NCBI GenBank assembly: GCA_036504215.1
Contig: DASXVO010000085.1
Span: forward strand, 1 to 64,000
Source: Vicinamibacterales bacterium
GTDB taxonomy: Bacteria; Acidobacteriota; Vicinamibacteria; Vicinamibacterales; Fen-181
Direction: 5' to 3'
DNA length: 64,000 bases
The translations under genes and the position numbers were made by a program. The notes under the pieces were generated by a model. The model was given only the letters and a program-made list of their open reading frames with translations, did not search any database and was not told where the DNA came from. Below, in pieces: positions 42,026-52,159 of this stretch (its first letter is position 1; each line of letters starts with the position of its first letter).

Positions 42026-43168
42026 TCACGGCCGGACGCCGAACGCGCGTGCGATCTCCTCGGGCGGCCGCCGACTGATGGTCTCGTTGATCTGGAGCGT
42101 GCCCTCGGTCGCGCCCTTGGCGCCGCCGAGGACGATGCCTGCCTGGGCCAGGCGCTCTCTGAGTGCGTCCAGCGTGCCGCCGGAGGCCAGCGCGAACCCG
42201 AACACGTTGCTGCCCCCTTTCACCCGCTCGACCCGGAATCTCGTGTCGGCCTCCAGGAGCCGCAGCAGCGTTTCTCCCTGGCGAACCGCCGCGGCGTATC
42301 GTTCCGCGAAGCCTTCGAGGTAGTGTAACGCCACGGCGGCCGTCTCCCACCCCTGGTAGACGAGCGACCCGAACTGGTGGCGCAGCGTGGTGACGCGATC
42401 GACCACCTGGCGCGACCCCGCGAGGATGGCGCCAAACGGCGCGTTGAAGTACTTGTAGAGCGAGACGTAGACCGTGTCGAACTCCGCCGCGTACTGCGCG
42501 GGCGAGACGCCCGTGTAGGCCGACGCCAGGAACATCCGCGCGCCGTCGAGGTGCGTCCCGATCTGTTGCGTCCGCGCATACGCGCAGACTCGCTTCATCT
42601 CGTCGAAGTCGAACGCCTGTCCCTTGGTCCTGCGGACCGGTGATTCGATCGCGATGACACCGACCGGCGCCGGGTACGGCGGCCCTGCAGCCTGCGCCAC
42701 CGCCTGCGTCACCTCGTCGAGGCGGAGCGTCGCCCGGCCTGGCCCCAGCGGCACGAGGTTCAACCCGGACAGCAGCTGCCCGCAGTCGCCCTCATCCCGG
42801 TAGAAGTGGCTCTCCGCCTGGACGAGGACCCGGCGCCGTTCGCCCGCCAGCACGCGCACGGCGAGGTGGTTCGCCAGCGTCCCGGTCGGCAGGAAGAGCG
42901 CGCTCTCCTTGCCCAGGGCGGCCGCAAATCGTCGCTCGAGTTCCTCGACGGGGCCGCCGTGAAGATATGTGTCCCGGTGGAACCCGTCCGAGCCGGCGAT
43001 CCTCGTCAGCAGCCGGGCGTACTCCAGCGGCGAGAGGCTCAATCCGTCTCCGGCCAGGGAGACCCGCTCGGCCTGTTGCGCCTGACCTCGGAGTCCGGCC
43101 GTCAACACCAGCCCGACGGCGGGGGTCGCGGCGGATTTCAGAAACGTGCGGCGTCTGATGATCGGCAT
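42026..43168 (-). CDS. Threonine-aldolase-like PLP enzyme with Tat signal
   Basis: 380 residues from the ATG at 43168. The N-terminus IIRRRTFLKSAATPAVGLVLTAG is a clear twin-arginine signal. The rest is a fold-type I PLP enzyme of the threonine aldolase/beta-eliminating lyase family: ALFLPTGTLANHLAVRVL, AESHFYRDEGDCG, IESPVRRTKGQAFDF, LDGARMF (the Asp that holds the PLP nitrogen) and the Schiff-base lysine in VSLYKYFNAPFGAIL. Family enzymes cleave L-threonine or L-allo-threonine to glycine and acetaldehyde, normally in the cytoplasm. Export of a folded cofactor enzyme is the typical Tat use. The substrate in the periplasm is unknown. No operon partner is evident. Confidence 0.88.
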   Translation of the reverse strand: MPIIRRRTFLKSAATPAVGLVLTAGLRGQAQQAERVSLAGDGLSLSPLEYARLLTRIAGSDGFHRDTYLHGGPVEELERRFAAALGKESALFLPTGTLANHLAVRVLAGERRRVLVQAESHFYRDEGDCGQLLSGLNLVPLGPGRATLRLDEVTQAVAQAAGPPYPAPVGVIAIESPVRRTKGQAFDFDEMKRVCAYARTQQIGTHLDGARMFLASAYTGVSPAQYAAEFDTVYVSLYKYFNAPFGAILAGSRQVVDRVTTLRHQFGSLVYQGWETAAVALHYLEGFAERYAAAVRQGETLLRLLEADTRFRVERVKGGSNVFGFALASGGTLDALRERLAQAGIVLGGAKGATEGTLQINETISRRPPEEIARAFGVRP

Positions 43169-43592
43169 GAACACGGAGTGTAGCGGTGTCCGCCCTCGCC
43201 CGTCCATCGGCAGGCCCACCGGCGAGTGGAGGGCGGCGGCATCCTCGGCACCGGCCACCATTGGTATTTCACGGGCCAGGGGGACGCTGAACATGGGTGT
43301 GGCCGCCTGCTTCTCGGCGCTCGAAGTCGTGCCCCTCACGCTGCTGACGCTCGACGCGTCGGACTTCATCCGCCTGAGAACCCGACGGTGCGAGGAGTGT
43401 GGGGAGGAACTGTCGGACCGGGCCCGCGACGACCGGAAGCGCGCGCACCGCGGACGTGACATCCATGCGCTCTCATGGAGCCCGCCCCGTTGGGCGCTCG
43501 ACACGCCGCCCGCTCGCGGTCCTCGCTGGAGAACGCCCCGCACTGGGCCAGGGGCTGACACCGAGGCTGACCGGGCACCGGCCGCCGAGCGT
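43169..43592. other. Gene-free gap of about 420 bp
   Basis: Between the aldolase-like gene start and the end of the hybrid kinase gene. Only shadow frames cross it. It must hold the aldolase promoter, but I cannot point to a convincing -35/-10 pair. Confidence 0.35.
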
Positions 43593-46469
43593 CTACGTGT
43601 CCAGCACCTCTCGCAGCCTCCGCCTCAGGTCGTCGGCGGTGAATGGCTTCCCGATGAACGCGATCCCCGGGTCGAGCACACCGTGGTGCACGATCGCGTT
43701 TGCCGTGTACCCGGACATGAAGAGCACCTTGAGTCCAGGAGAGGTCGCGCACAGACGGTCAGCCAGTTGCCTCCCGCTGATCTCCGGCATCACGACATCG
43801 GTGAGGAGGGCGTCGATCGGCCCGGGCGCCCGGCCCACCACGGCAAGTGCTTCGCTCGCGTTCGCAGCCGTGAGCACGGTATACCCGCTGTGCTCGAGAA
43901 TCCGCTGCACGAGGCCCCGCACCTGCGGCTCGTCTTCGACGACGAGGATCGTCTCGGTTCCGCCGCTGCTCTGCGTAGGCGTCGATGGCCGCGGGGCGGA
44001 CGGCGTTCCAGCCGTGCCGGGGAAGTAGACCTTGAACGTGCTGCCCTTGCCGGGCTCGCTGTAGACCCACACGTGGCCGCCGTTCTGTTTCACGATGCCA
44101 TAGACGGTGGACAGCCCGAGGCCCGTCCCCTTGCCCGGGGTCTTCGTCGTGAAGAACGGCTCGAAGATCTGGGCTTGTGTCTCGGCATCCATGCCACACC
44201 CGGTGTCAGCCACCGACAGCATCACGTGGCGGCCCGGCACGACACCGACGTGCTCGCCGGCATAGTGGTCGTCGAGCTCGACATTGGTCGTCTCAATCGT
44301 GAGCTTCCCACCGTCCGGCATCGCATCGCGGGCGTTGACGACGAGGTTGACGAGCACCTGTTCGATCTGGCCGCGATCGATCACGACGGGTTGGACGGCA
44401 TCCGCACACACGGTCACGAGGTCGATGTCCTCGCCGATCAGCCGCCGGAGCATCGGATCGATGCGCCGGACGATCTCGTTCACGTCGAGCACTTCCGGTT
44501 GGCGCACCTGTCTCCGGCTGAACGCGAGCAGCTGTGCCGTCAGCCGCGTTGCTCGATCGCCGGCTTCGCGGACGGCCGTCAGGTATCCCCGGGCGGGGTG
44601 TGAGTCCGTCAGGTCGTCGGCGGCCAGGTCGGCGCAGTTGTTGATGATCGTCAGCAGGTTGTTGAAATCGTGCGCGATTCCGCCGGCGAGTTGGCCGATG
44701 GCCTCCATCTTCTGCGACTGCTGGAGCTGGTGCTCGAGACGGCGCCGCTCGGTGACATCGTTGATCACCACCATCCGGGCGTCCCGGTCCCCGAAGCGGA
44801 CGCGCTGGCCCGTGACCTCCACGTCGATGAGGGCGCCGCCCTTCGTCTTGTGTCGGACGAGATCGGTGCGGGGCGCCGTGTCCGGCCCGATGACGCTCAC
44901 GATCTCGTGCAGCCGTTCGACGTCCTCCGGCGGACGGATGTCCCGCAGGTCCATGCGCGCGAACTCGTCCCTCGTATAGCCGTACTGCTGGCAGGCGGCC
45001 GCGTTGACCGCCAGGAACTCCAGCGTCGCGAGGTCGAAGACCCACATCGGGAACGGGCTGTTCTCAAACAGTGCGCGGTAGTACGCTTCACTCTCGTTGA
45101 GCGCGCGCTGGGCATCGACTCGCTCGCTGATATCGCGGGCGAAGATCACGGTGCCGGACTGCCCTTCGTACAGAATCGGCGCGGCCGAGAGTTCCACGGG
45201 CACCGGCGTCCCATCCAGCCGAAGACACGTCTCCTCGACGAGGGGCATCGCCTGCCGATCGTCGCCCGGAGTGAGGATCTGGTCCTGCACGCGAACCCGG
45301 TCGAGTGGAGGGATCCGCTCGATCACCGGCTGCGTCACCAGCTCCGCGGCGGTCGCGGCGCCGAACAGTCGTTGGGCGGCTGGGTTCAGGTACGCGAATC
45401 GGCCATTGGTCTGAACGAACACCGCTTCGCCAGCGTGCTCGATGAGGGTTCGAAAGCGGCTCTCGGAGTCGTACAGCGCGCGGTAGACGTTCCGCTGGCG
45501 CCGCCGCGAGAGGTACCCGAGCGCCGTGCCGGCCAGCAGGACCCCAAGCGTCACGAGTGCCACCGTCACCCGCGTGCTCTGGCGTGATTCGGCGAGCACC
45601 TCGTCGAGATCCGCCTTGACGATCATGAACCACGGCGATCCCGGGACCGGACGGATGTCGGCGAGCACCGGGATCCCACGGTAGTCCACGCCTTCGAATC
45701 GGCCCACGGTTCCGAGCGTGGCTCGAACCGCCGGTCGTTCACCCGCCTCGACCGGGATTCGGAACCTCAGCGCCGTGTTCCGCCGATGCCGCAGCTCGTT
45801 CAGGAAGAGGACCGCGCCATTGTCGCGACGCACCAGCGACGACTCGGCCGTTCGACTCACTGTCGGCCAGGTGTTCAGGACGGCATACAGGCTCAGCCGG
45901 GGATCCGACCTGGTGACGAGGGCGGCCATCACGCCGCCTGTGCTGTCGATCAGCGGAGCCACCGCGTCCAGGCGTGGGTCGGCGCACGTCGCGCAACGAA
46001 AGAAATCGCTCAACACGGCGCGCCGGGAGGCGACGGCCTCCTCGACGACCGCCCGCAGCGGGGCTTCCCCCGGCGTCGGCTCGCCGCGCGCCGACATCAG
46101 CACTGCGCCGTCCCTGGAGACGATGAGGACGTCGGCGTAGCCGAGATCGCGCTGCGTTACCGTGAGGTATCGCTGCACGGCTGCTCGCAGGCTGCTGTCG
46201 TCGCGGGCCCGAAGCCACCGATCGACGGTCGATGCGAAGAGCGGCCAGTCCGCGAGCACTCGGACGCCAGCCACGCGCTCGGCACGCCACGCCACGATCT
46301 GCTCGACCTTCAGGCGTCCGATCGTGGTGAGTTCGTTGTATCGGGCGGCGAGGACCTCGCGCTCCTGGAATCGGCTGAACTGCCAGCCTCCAACGGCGAG
46401 CGCCATCGCAACGACCCCGAACACGAACCAGGGCCATCGCTCCGACTGGAGCGGGGCGGCCTCGGCCAT
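43593..46469 (-). CDS. Hybrid histidine kinase with extracytoplasmic sensor, PAS domains and receiver
   Basis: A 958-residue protein. Helix 1 ([18 protein letters not shown]) and helix 2 ([20 protein letters not shown], about 300-320) enclose a Cache-like periplasmic sensor of some 265 residues. Two PAS domains follow (about 335-450 and 455-575). The dimerisation/phospho-acceptor site lies in [16 protein letters not shown] and the ATPase domain has [22 protein letters not shown] and [17 protein letters not shown]-terminal receiver carries [13 protein letters not shown] and the phospho-acceptor Asp in LLTDVVMPE. There is no DNA-binding output and no partner regulator next door, so it probably feeds a phosphorelay encoded elsewhere. 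Confidence 0.95.
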   Translation of the reverse strand: MAEAAPLQSERWPWFVFGVVAMALAVGGWQFSRFQEREVLAARYNELTTIGRLKVEQIVAWRAERVAGVRVLADWPLFASTVDRWLRARDDSSLRAAVQRYLTVTQRDLGYADVLIVSRDGAVLMSARGEPTPGEAPLRAVVEEAVASRRAVLSDFFRCATCADPRLDAVAPLIDSTGGVMAALVTRSDPRLSLYAVLNTWPTVSRTAESSLVRRDNGAVLFLNELRHRRNTALRFRIPVEAGERPAVRATLGTVGRFEGVDYRGIPVLADIRPVPGSPWFMIVKADLDEVLAESRQSTRVTVALVTLGVLLAGTALGYLSRRRQRNVYRALYDSESRFRTLIEHAGEAVFVQTNGRFAYLNPAAQRLFGAATAAELVTQPVIERIPPLDRVRVQDQILTPGDDRQAMPLVEETCLRLDGTPVPVELSAAPILYEGQSGTVIFARDISERVDAQRALNESEAYYRALFENSPFPMWVFDLATLEFLAVNAAACQQYGYTRDEFARMDLRDIRPPEDVERLHEIVSVIGPDTAPRTDLVRHKTKGGALIDVEVTGQRVRFGDRDARMVVINDVTERRRLEHQLQQSQKMEAIGQLAGGIAHDFNNLLTIINNCADLAADDLTDSHPARGYLTAVREAGDRATRLTAQLLAFSRRQVRQPEVLDVNEIVRRIDPMLRRLIGEDIDLVTVCADAVQPVVIDRGQIEQVLVNLVVNARDAMPDGGKLTIETTNVELDDHYAGEHVGVVPGRHVMLSVADTGCGMDAETQAQIFEPFFTTKTPGKGTGLGLSTVYGIVKQNGGHVWVYSEPGKGSTFKVYFPGTAGTPSAPRPSTPTQSSGGTETILVVEDEPQVRGLVQRILEHSGYTVLTAANASEALAVVGRAPGPIDALLTDVVMPEISGRQLADRLCATSPGLKVLFMSGYTANAIVHHGVLDPGIAFIGKPFTADDLRRRLREVLDT

Positions 46470-46550
46470 ATCGCACGCTCCAGGGGCAGCATGGTTGGAC
46501 CGGCGGCGAATCGAAAGGCCTGCGCTCCTCGCACGGGACGAAGAACGCAG

Positions 46551-46582
46551 GGTTGACGCAATCGTAGCCGAGCAATGCTACG
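46551..46582 (+). promoter_or_regulatory. Promoter-like element sharing a 14-mer with 52160
   Basis: GGTTGACGCAATCG (46551-46564) contains TTGACG; 17 bp later comes TGCTAC. CGTAGC (46563) and GCTACG (46577) form an inverted repeat across the spacer. The same 14-mer stands at 52160-52173. It points rightward toward the VOC gene with a leader of about 170 nt. Confidence 0.4.
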
Positions 46583-46732
46583 TTGACAAGCCACATGGGG
46601 ACCGAGTCGGTGACGGTCCCGAACCCGGCCTGCCGGGCTTCCGGCTGCCCGGCAACCTCATCGAGGCTCAGCACGAATCGCGCCGTCTCACCCTTGCACT
46701 TCGCGTCGACGTCACCACACAATCGAGTACTG

Positions 46733-46746
46733 TGGTCTCGAGACCA
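46733..46746. promoter_or_regulatory. Perfect 14-bp palindrome before the VOC gene
   Basis: TGGTCTCGAGACCA is a perfect palindrome ending one base before the AGGAGG (46747-46752) of the VOC gene. It could be an operator over the start region or a hairpin next to the ribosome site. Confidence 0.45.
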
Positions 46747-46757
46747 AGGAGGTCGAG

Positions 46758-47252
46758 ATGGCGAAAGCGAAGAGTGCAGTTCCCGAAGGGTACCACACGG
46801 TCACGCCGCAGCTGACGCTCGACAACGCCGTGCAGGCCCTCGATTGGTACAAGAAGGCCCTGGGCGCGGAGGAAGTGGCGCGTGCCGTCGGCCCCGATGG
46901 GAAGATCATGCACGCGGAGGTGCGCATCGGCGATTCGCGCATCATGGTGAACGACGCGATGATGGGTGGAAAGGGACCCAAGGCGATGGGCGGGTCGCCG
47001 GCCTCGCTCTGGATCTACGTGGAGGACTGCGACTCGCTGTTCAACCGCGCCGTCGCAGCCGGCGCGCAGGTTGTTGGCGGGCCCATGGGGGCCGTGGGCG
47101 ATCAGTTCTGGGGCGATCGCTGCGGGACGTTCACCGACCCGCACGGATACCGCTGGACGATCGCGACGCACAAGGAAGACCTCTCGCCCCAGGAGATGGA
47201 GCAGCGGCAGGCGGAGTGGATGAAACAGTTTGCGCGGCAGACCCAAGGCTAG
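46758..47252 (+). CDS. VOC-family (glyoxalase/PhnB-like) protein
   Basis: A 164-residue protein with AGGAGG six bases before its ATG. It has the two beta-alpha-beta3 modules of the vicinal oxygen chelate fold in the PhnB/3-demethylubiquinone arrangement: TPQLTLDNAVQALDWYKKALGAEEV, HAEVRIGDSRIMVND, then LWIYVEDCDSLFNRAVAAGA and FWGDRCGTFTDPHGYRWTIATH. The last motif carries the conserved metal-site or substrate-site residues. The C-terminal helix is charged. Activity is unknown; relatives include bleomycin-resistance-like binding proteins and epimerases. It is a lone gene, divergent from the hybrid kinase. Confidence 0.93.
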   Translation: MAKAKSAVPEGYHTVTPQLTLDNAVQALDWYKKALGAEEVARAVGPDGKIMHAEVRIGDSRIMVNDAMMGGKGPKAMGGSPASLWIYVEDCDSLFNRAVAAGAQVVGGPMGAVGDQFWGDRCGTFTDPHGYRWTIATHKEDLSPQEMEQRQAEWMKQFARQTQG

Positions 47253-47349
47253 ATATCTTCCAGGCGCCAGAGCGTGACGAATGAAGCGAGTTCGGCGGAT
47301 TGAGGCGAAGCTTCACTGGTCGCCGGCCGCAGGTCTCGTGGACCGTCGT

Positions 47350-47377
47350 GCGGGATCTCGCCAGCCGGGGATCCCGC
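47350..47377. terminator. Stem-loop between converging VOC and DUF5916 genes
   Basis: GCGGGATC (47350-47357) and GATCCCGC (47370-47377) form a perfect 8-bp stem with a 12-nt loop. It lies about 100 bp after the VOC stop, in the 260-bp converging gap. No T-run follows on either strand. Confidence 0.35.
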
Positions 47378-47515
47378 GCGAAGTCAACCGGCATTCCCGA
47401 GTGATTCGGCTCTCCCCTTCGACTCAGTGGTGTTGACCGACGTCTCGCGCAGGGGACGCCCGTTTCAGAGAGTGCGCAGGGCGCGAAGCATCGTCAGTAC
47501 AAGCGAGCTCAGGGT

Positions 47516-49867
47516 CTATCGACGGAACTGGTACGCGATCTTCAGGAAGAACCCGTCGCTCATCCGCTCGAGGTGGTTCGCGAGCGGGTTCAGGCGATCG
47601 GCCGCCAGCGAACTGCCGTAGCCGAAGAAGGCGACCGTGCCGGGCGTCGGTTTGTACGACGCGAGCCAGTCGAGGCGCAGGCCTGTCCTCGATTGCGCGG
47701 CCGGGGACGCACCGTCGACGACGAGCGGCACGCCGTCAGCGGCGTCGATCAGGATCGCCTGCCGCTGCGACTGGTACTCGGCGACCATGCGGAAGAATAC
47801 CGACCGCAGCACCTGGTATTCGACCTTGAACCGCGGAATCACCGTTCGCGCGAACTCGCTGCCGTCCCGCTCCCGCGCGATTCTCGAATACGTCGCCGTC
47901 GCCTCCATCCGAAGCGCCCCGGTGGGGCGCGCGCTCACTGTGGCGCTCAGGCGCGTTTCACGTCCGCCGGCGCCTTCCTTGAAAACAGCGACCGGCCCAC
48001 GCTGCGCGTCGAGCTGAGCGTTGAAGGTCCGGAAGATTGGTGTCTTGAACGTGATGCTCGGCGTCACGCCGGACACACGGTCGTTCGGGCGGTAAGCGAT
48101 CGCCTGATCGTCGCCGGCCACGCGGTACGCGGCAAACGCCTCGGGCTCGAATCGCCAGGACACCCGCTTCACCGTCGCGTTTGCGTTCCAGCCGCCGCGC
48201 CACTGCGATTGCACGGTGAACTGGTCGGTGCCCTCGAGCGGTCCCCGGTCGAACGAGTCGTATCGCCAGATCCGCGTGACGTTGACGCGGGGCGAAACGG
48301 TCTCCAGCCGCGAGCCGCGTGCGCCGTACCATGAGTACCGGTTGGAGACACGCGCCTCGACGACGTTGTTCCTCGGCACGTACCCGGCGGCGGCCTCGAA
48401 TCCCGGCCCCGTGCCGGTCACCTTGTAGTTGAAACCGAAGGCGCGCCCGGTGCGATCCCATTCGAGCATCCACAGCGGCGCCCCGTGAGTCCCGGTCGCG
48501 TCGGCGGTCCAGGATCTCCCGGCTTGCGCCTGGACGTAGTACACACGCTTGAAGATCACGCGGGTGTCGGCGGCAACCACCCGGCTGTAGGCGCCGCCGG
48601 CGGTCCGGTCGGTGAAGGTCAGACCGACGGTTGAGTTCGGTCCGACGTCGTGCCGGAGGCGGGCGACGTTGAACAGGGCGCCGCCGCTGTCCTCCTTTTC
48701 CTTCACGGCGAGGTACGCGATGTTCAGCCCTCCGAGCTTGCCGGTCACCTTGCCCCCGGCAATCGGGTTGACAATCTTTCGGCTGTACACCAACTGGTTC
48801 GGCGCGGCGAACAGTTCAATGCCTTCGAGGAAGAAGGGACGCTTTTCCGCGAAGAACAGCGCAAACCGCTCGTTCACGGTCACCTGGCTCGCGTCCGATT
48901 CGACCTGGCTGAAGTCCGGGTTCACGGTCGCATCGAGCGTCACGTTGGTTGTGGAGAACCGTAGATTGACCCCGGGATTGATGTCCGCGTTGCCCCGCAC
49001 GAGCGGTGACGCGACGTCACCGCGGGATCCGTTCACGGCCGTCGTCAGGACCGGCTGAATCTCGGTCACGACGCCGCGCTGCATGTCGTGCAGGCCGTCG
49101 ATGCCGCCTGCCTGCGCCAGGAAACTCTCGCCAGCCCGGCGGGCATCGGTCCACGTGTCGAGATAGCCGGTCCGCTGCACGGTCCGCAGGACGTTGAGAC
49201 CCCATCGCTGTGGCCCGTTGCCGGAATAGCGCAGGCTCTTGAACGGGATGCGCAGCTCAACCACGTACCCGTCCTCGGTGATACGGCCCTTCGAATCGAA
49301 CTGGTAGTCCGGGTTCTTGTCGGTCGCCCCACCGGCCTGGCGGAGCGCTCCGCCGTCCTGTTTCAAGTTGCCCGCGTTGAAGCCGGCCTCGCTCAGCACG
49401 CCGTCCTGCTGAATGCCGTACGGGTTCACGGTGAAGAAGAATGCGCGACGGTGGTCGTTGAACGTATCGAGGTAGACCGTGACGGTGTCCTCGGAGTCGA
49501 GGTTGTCGCGGTCGGCCACCGTCGCCCGGATGGACGACGGGTCCCGGTCATGCGCGACGATCCCGACGTGCAGCGCCGTCGGCGAGTACCAGACGAGGAC
49601 CTCGGTCTGTTCCTCGGCCGGACGCCCGTCAACGGGCTGATACTGCGAGAAGCCGCCCAGCCTTGCGGCCCGCGACCAGACGGCCTCGTCCAGCCGACCG
49701 TCCACCTGCACCGCAGCTTCGATGCGGGGAATGGTTACCGTGGGCGCGCCGCGTCCGTCGATGACTGCTGGCGCGCGCGGGCCGGCGTTCGCCTGCGAGT
49801 CGGCGGTCGGCGGGAGTGAGGGCGCGGATTGGGTCAACTGCAGCAGGAATAGAAGCGATATGAACAC
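47516..49867 (-). CDS. DUF5916 outer-membrane protein with CBM9-like N-terminal domain
   Basis: 783 residues from a GTG at 49867 (GGGGA upstream). The signal peptide is FISLLFLLQLTQSAP. A CBM9/DOMON-like sandwich follows (IEAAVQVDGRLDEAVWSRAARLGGFSQYQP, DTVTVYLDTFNDHRRAFFFTVNPYG, ELRIPFKSLRYS). From about residue 250 the DUF5916 beta-barrel region starts (VTLDATVNPDFSQVESD, ERFALFFAEKRPFFLEG), ending in aromatic strands (FFLKIAYQFRR). The family is common in Acidobacteriota and Bacteroidota. Its role is not established; a surface carbohydrate- or peptide-linked porin is plausible. It is a single gene preceded on the same strand by a hybrid kinase. Confidence 0.93.
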   Translation of the reverse strand: MFISLLFLLQLTQSAPSLPPTADSQANAGPRAPAVIDGRGAPTVTIPRIEAAVQVDGRLDEAVWSRAARLGGFSQYQPVDGRPAEEQTEVLVWYSPTALHVGIVAHDRDPSSIRATVADRDNLDSEDTVTVYLDTFNDHRRAFFFTVNPYGIQQDGVLSEAGFNAGNLKQDGGALRQAGGATDKNPDYQFDSKGRITEDGYVVELRIPFKSLRYSGNGPQRWGLNVLRTVQRTGYLDTWTDARRAGESFLAQAGGIDGLHDMQRGVVTEIQPVLTTAVNGSRGDVASPLVRGNADINPGVNLRFSTTNVTLDATVNPDFSQVESDASQVTVNERFALFFAEKRPFFLEGIELFAAPNQLVYSRKIVNPIAGGKVTGKLGGLNIAYLAVKEKEDSGGALFNVARLRHDVGPNSTVGLTFTDRTAGGAYSRVVAADTRVIFKRVYYVQAQAGRSWTADATGTHGAPLWMLEWDRTGRAFGFNYKVTGTGPGFEAAAGYVPRNNVVEARVSNRYSWYGARGSRLETVSPRVNVTRIWRYDSFDRGPLEGTDQFTVQSQWRGGWNANATVKRVSWRFEPEAFAAYRVAGDDQAIAYRPNDRVSGVTPSITFKTPIFRTFNAQLDAQRGPVAVFKEGAGGRETRLSATVSARPTGALRMEATATYSRIARERDGSEFARTVIPRFKVEYQVLRSVFFRMVAEYQSQRQAILIDAADGVPLVVDGASPAAQSRTGLRLDWLASYKPTPGTVAFFGYGSSLAADRLNPLANHLERMSDGFFLKIAYQFRR

Positions 49868-50124
49868 GTGATGGTCCCCGGATCTGCCGGCACGACGTCA
49901 ACGAGCGATTGTTCACCAGATCGAGGGCTGCAAAACTGCGAAGCGGAGTATAGCCGACTCCGGCCCGGGCCAGGCGGTCGCCGAGGGCGGCGCACACACC
50001 GGTCTGGCGCGGCCGCGTGTACTCCACTCAGGGTGATGTGACGATCCGGGCGGCTCCCTCGTGCTTCGCCAGGACGGCCGAAGGCCGCCAGCCGCATGGC
50101 GCAAGCCGGACTGCCGCAAGGTGG

Positions 50125-51951
50125 TTAGTTCGCACCGTCGAGGACGGTGCGGAGCGCGCGAGCCAGGCTGTGAGGCGTAAACGGCTTCCAAAGAAATGGC
50201 GCGCTCACCGAGGGCGGCAGGGCGTGACCTGACATGAACAGCACCTTGATGGCGGGACGCAACTGCCTGATCCGATCGACCAGGTCCAGCCCCGACAGCG
50301 CAGGCATCGCAACGTCGGCTAGTACGAGGTCAATACTCTGAAGGTGCTCGTGCGCCAGCGCCAGCGCTTGAGCGCCATCGGCCGCGCCCAGCACACGATA
50401 GCCCTGTGCCAGCAGGCCTTCGACGGCCAGTTGAAGGACGAACGGGTCGTCTTCGGCGACCAACACCGTTTCCGACCCTCTGATCGTCGCCGTCTCGGCG
50501 TGTTCCGCCGACTGCTCGCCGGCGTCGCTCGTGCATGGGAAGTAGAGTTCGAACTGCGTCCCCCGGCCGGGCTCGCTGTCAACCCAGATGTAGCCCCCGC
50601 TCTGCTTGACGATGCCGTAGACGGTGGCAAGCCCGAGGCCGGTACCTTCACCCTCTGGCTTGGTTGTGAAGAAGGGCTCGAAGATGCGTGCCTGCGTCCC
50701 CTGATCCATGCCGCAACCGGTGTCGGCCACAGCGACGACGACATACGATCCGGCGGCGACTCGTGCGCCTCCGCGGACGATGGGGTCTGGCACGGTGACC
50801 TGGCGAGTGGTCATCGTCAGGCGCCCGCCCTCCGGCATCGCATCGCGGGCGTTCACCGCCAGGTTCATCAGCACCTGCGTCAGCTGACTCGGGTCCGCCG
50901 TGATCCGGCCGACGCGCGGATCCAGGACCACGTCAAGCGCGATACCGGAGCCGATGAGGCGCTGCAACAGCGACCCGAGTTTGGCCACGGCCTCGTTCGG
51001 ATCCAACACCACCGGCTGGAGAACCTGGCGTCGGCTGAACGCGAGCAACTGGCGCACGAGCTGGCTGGCCTGATCCGTTGCCTCCATGATGTGCCGAACG
51101 TTCTGGGCCTGCGGGTGATTGGCGCCGAGGCCGTCGAGCGCGATGTCGGAGAATCCCACGATGGCAGTCAGCAGATTGTTGAAATCGTGTGCCACGCCTC
51201 CGGCCAGGCGCCCGATGGCCTCCATCTTCTGACCCTGACGAAGCTGTTCTTCCAGCCGGCGGCGATCGGTAATGTCGCGCACGACCGTGTGGAACCCGGT
51301 CACGCGACCGTCCGAGACCGCGAGGCCGGTTCGCACATCCGCCACGATTGTCGAGCCGTCTGCACCACGGAGATTGACTTCGAGCGCGACCGCTCCTCCG
51401 GGACCGGTCGCAAGCAGCTTTCTCCTGGCTTCGATAACCTGCTGGTGGCTTTCTGGGAGGACGAATTCGACACTGCGCCGGCCGATCATCGACTCCGCGA
51501 CGTAGCCACCGAGACGCGGCCCGGCACCATTGATAGAGACAATGCGGCCCTCGAGGTCGTCGTTCAGGATGACGTCGCTCGACAACTCGCACAGGTGCTG
51601 ATACCGGCGCTCACTCTCGTGCAGGGCGCGCACGGCCCGTCGGTGCCCATCGATGAACCAGATGGTCGGCAGCGAGATGAGAGCGGCGCCGACAGACTCG
51701 ATCGGTCTGACCGGCGGGTCGAGCATCCACGTCGTGGCGATCAGGCCCAAGAGGGCCATGAGCAGTCCCGGCTCCCGGCCGCCATAGAGCGTGAGCAGCC
51801 CGCCCACGATCATGAACGGCGCGAACGGAAGTCGGCCGACGAGCAGCGGAAACGCGTGAGAAGCCCCCCATGCAACCAGCGCCCCTGCCACCGCCAGCGA
51901 GAGGCTCAGCCATCGCCGACGATGCCATTCACGCACAGCGCCGTTGTACAT
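50125..51951 (-). CDS. Hybrid histidine kinase with four-helix membrane input, PAS and receiver
   Basis: A 608-residue protein. Residues 13-100 form about four membrane helices in the DUF4118/KdpD-like style (LTLYGGREPGLLMALLGLIATTWMLDPP). A PAS domain covers about 115-230. The phospho-acceptor is H255 in [19 protein letters not shown]; the ATPase domain has [21 protein letters not shown] and GEGTGLGLATVYGIV. The receiver starts near 487 with VLVAEDDPFVLQL and has its Asp in LVLADVAMPALSG. It is closely similar in the transmitter part to the kinase at 43593, suggesting a paralogue pair. No output domain is present. It is followed on the same strand by the DUF5916 gene after 257 bp, so co-regulation is possible but not evident. 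Confidence 0.95.
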   Translation of the reverse strand: MYNGAVREWHRRRWLSLSLAVAGALVAWGASHAFPLLVGRLPFAPFMIVGGLLTLYGGREPGLLMALLGLIATTWMLDPPVRPIESVGAALISLPTIWFIDGHRRAVRALHESERRYQHLCELSSDVILNDDLEGRIVSINGAGPRLGGYVAESMIGRRSVEFVLPESHQQVIEARRKLLATGPGGAVALEVNLRGADGSTIVADVRTGLAVSDGRVTGFHTVVRDITDRRRLEEQLRQGQKMEAIGRLAGGVAHDFNNLLTAIVGFSDIALDGLGANHPQAQNVRHIMEATDQASQLVRQLLAFSRRQVLQPVVLDPNEAVAKLGSLLQRLIGSGIALDVVLDPRVGRITADPSQLTQVLMNLAVNARDAMPEGGRLTMTTRQVTVPDPIVRGGARVAAGSYVVVAVADTGCGMDQGTQARIFEPFFTTKPEGEGTGLGLATVYGIVKQSGGYIWVDSEPGRGTQFELYFPCTSDAGEQSAEHAETATIRGSETVLVAEDDPFVLQLAVEGLLAQGYRVLGAADGAQALALAHEHLQSIDLVLADVAMPALSGLDLVDRIRQLRPAIKVLFMSGHALPPSVSAPFLWKPFTPHSLARALRTVLDGAN

Positions 51952-52159
51952 GTGGTTCCCAGAGCCAGTGCCGCCGATCGGAACAATCGCAGATAACTTC
52001 TGACCGTGGGACGATACGGCGAGAATGGGCAGCAGATCAAGCCCGGCCGGAATTCACCGTGCAAACCTCGGGGGCGTGCCCGCGTTCGGGCGACCAACAA
52101 CGACCGAAGAGTTTTCACACGTGGAACCGCAGCCGCAGTGGTCGAGGCGGCCTGGCTGA

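Noticed and set aside
43146-44603. 485-codon plus-strand frame covering the aldolase-kinase gap
   Set aside because: Most of it is antisense to the kinase gene; the part in the gap has no motif or ribosome site.
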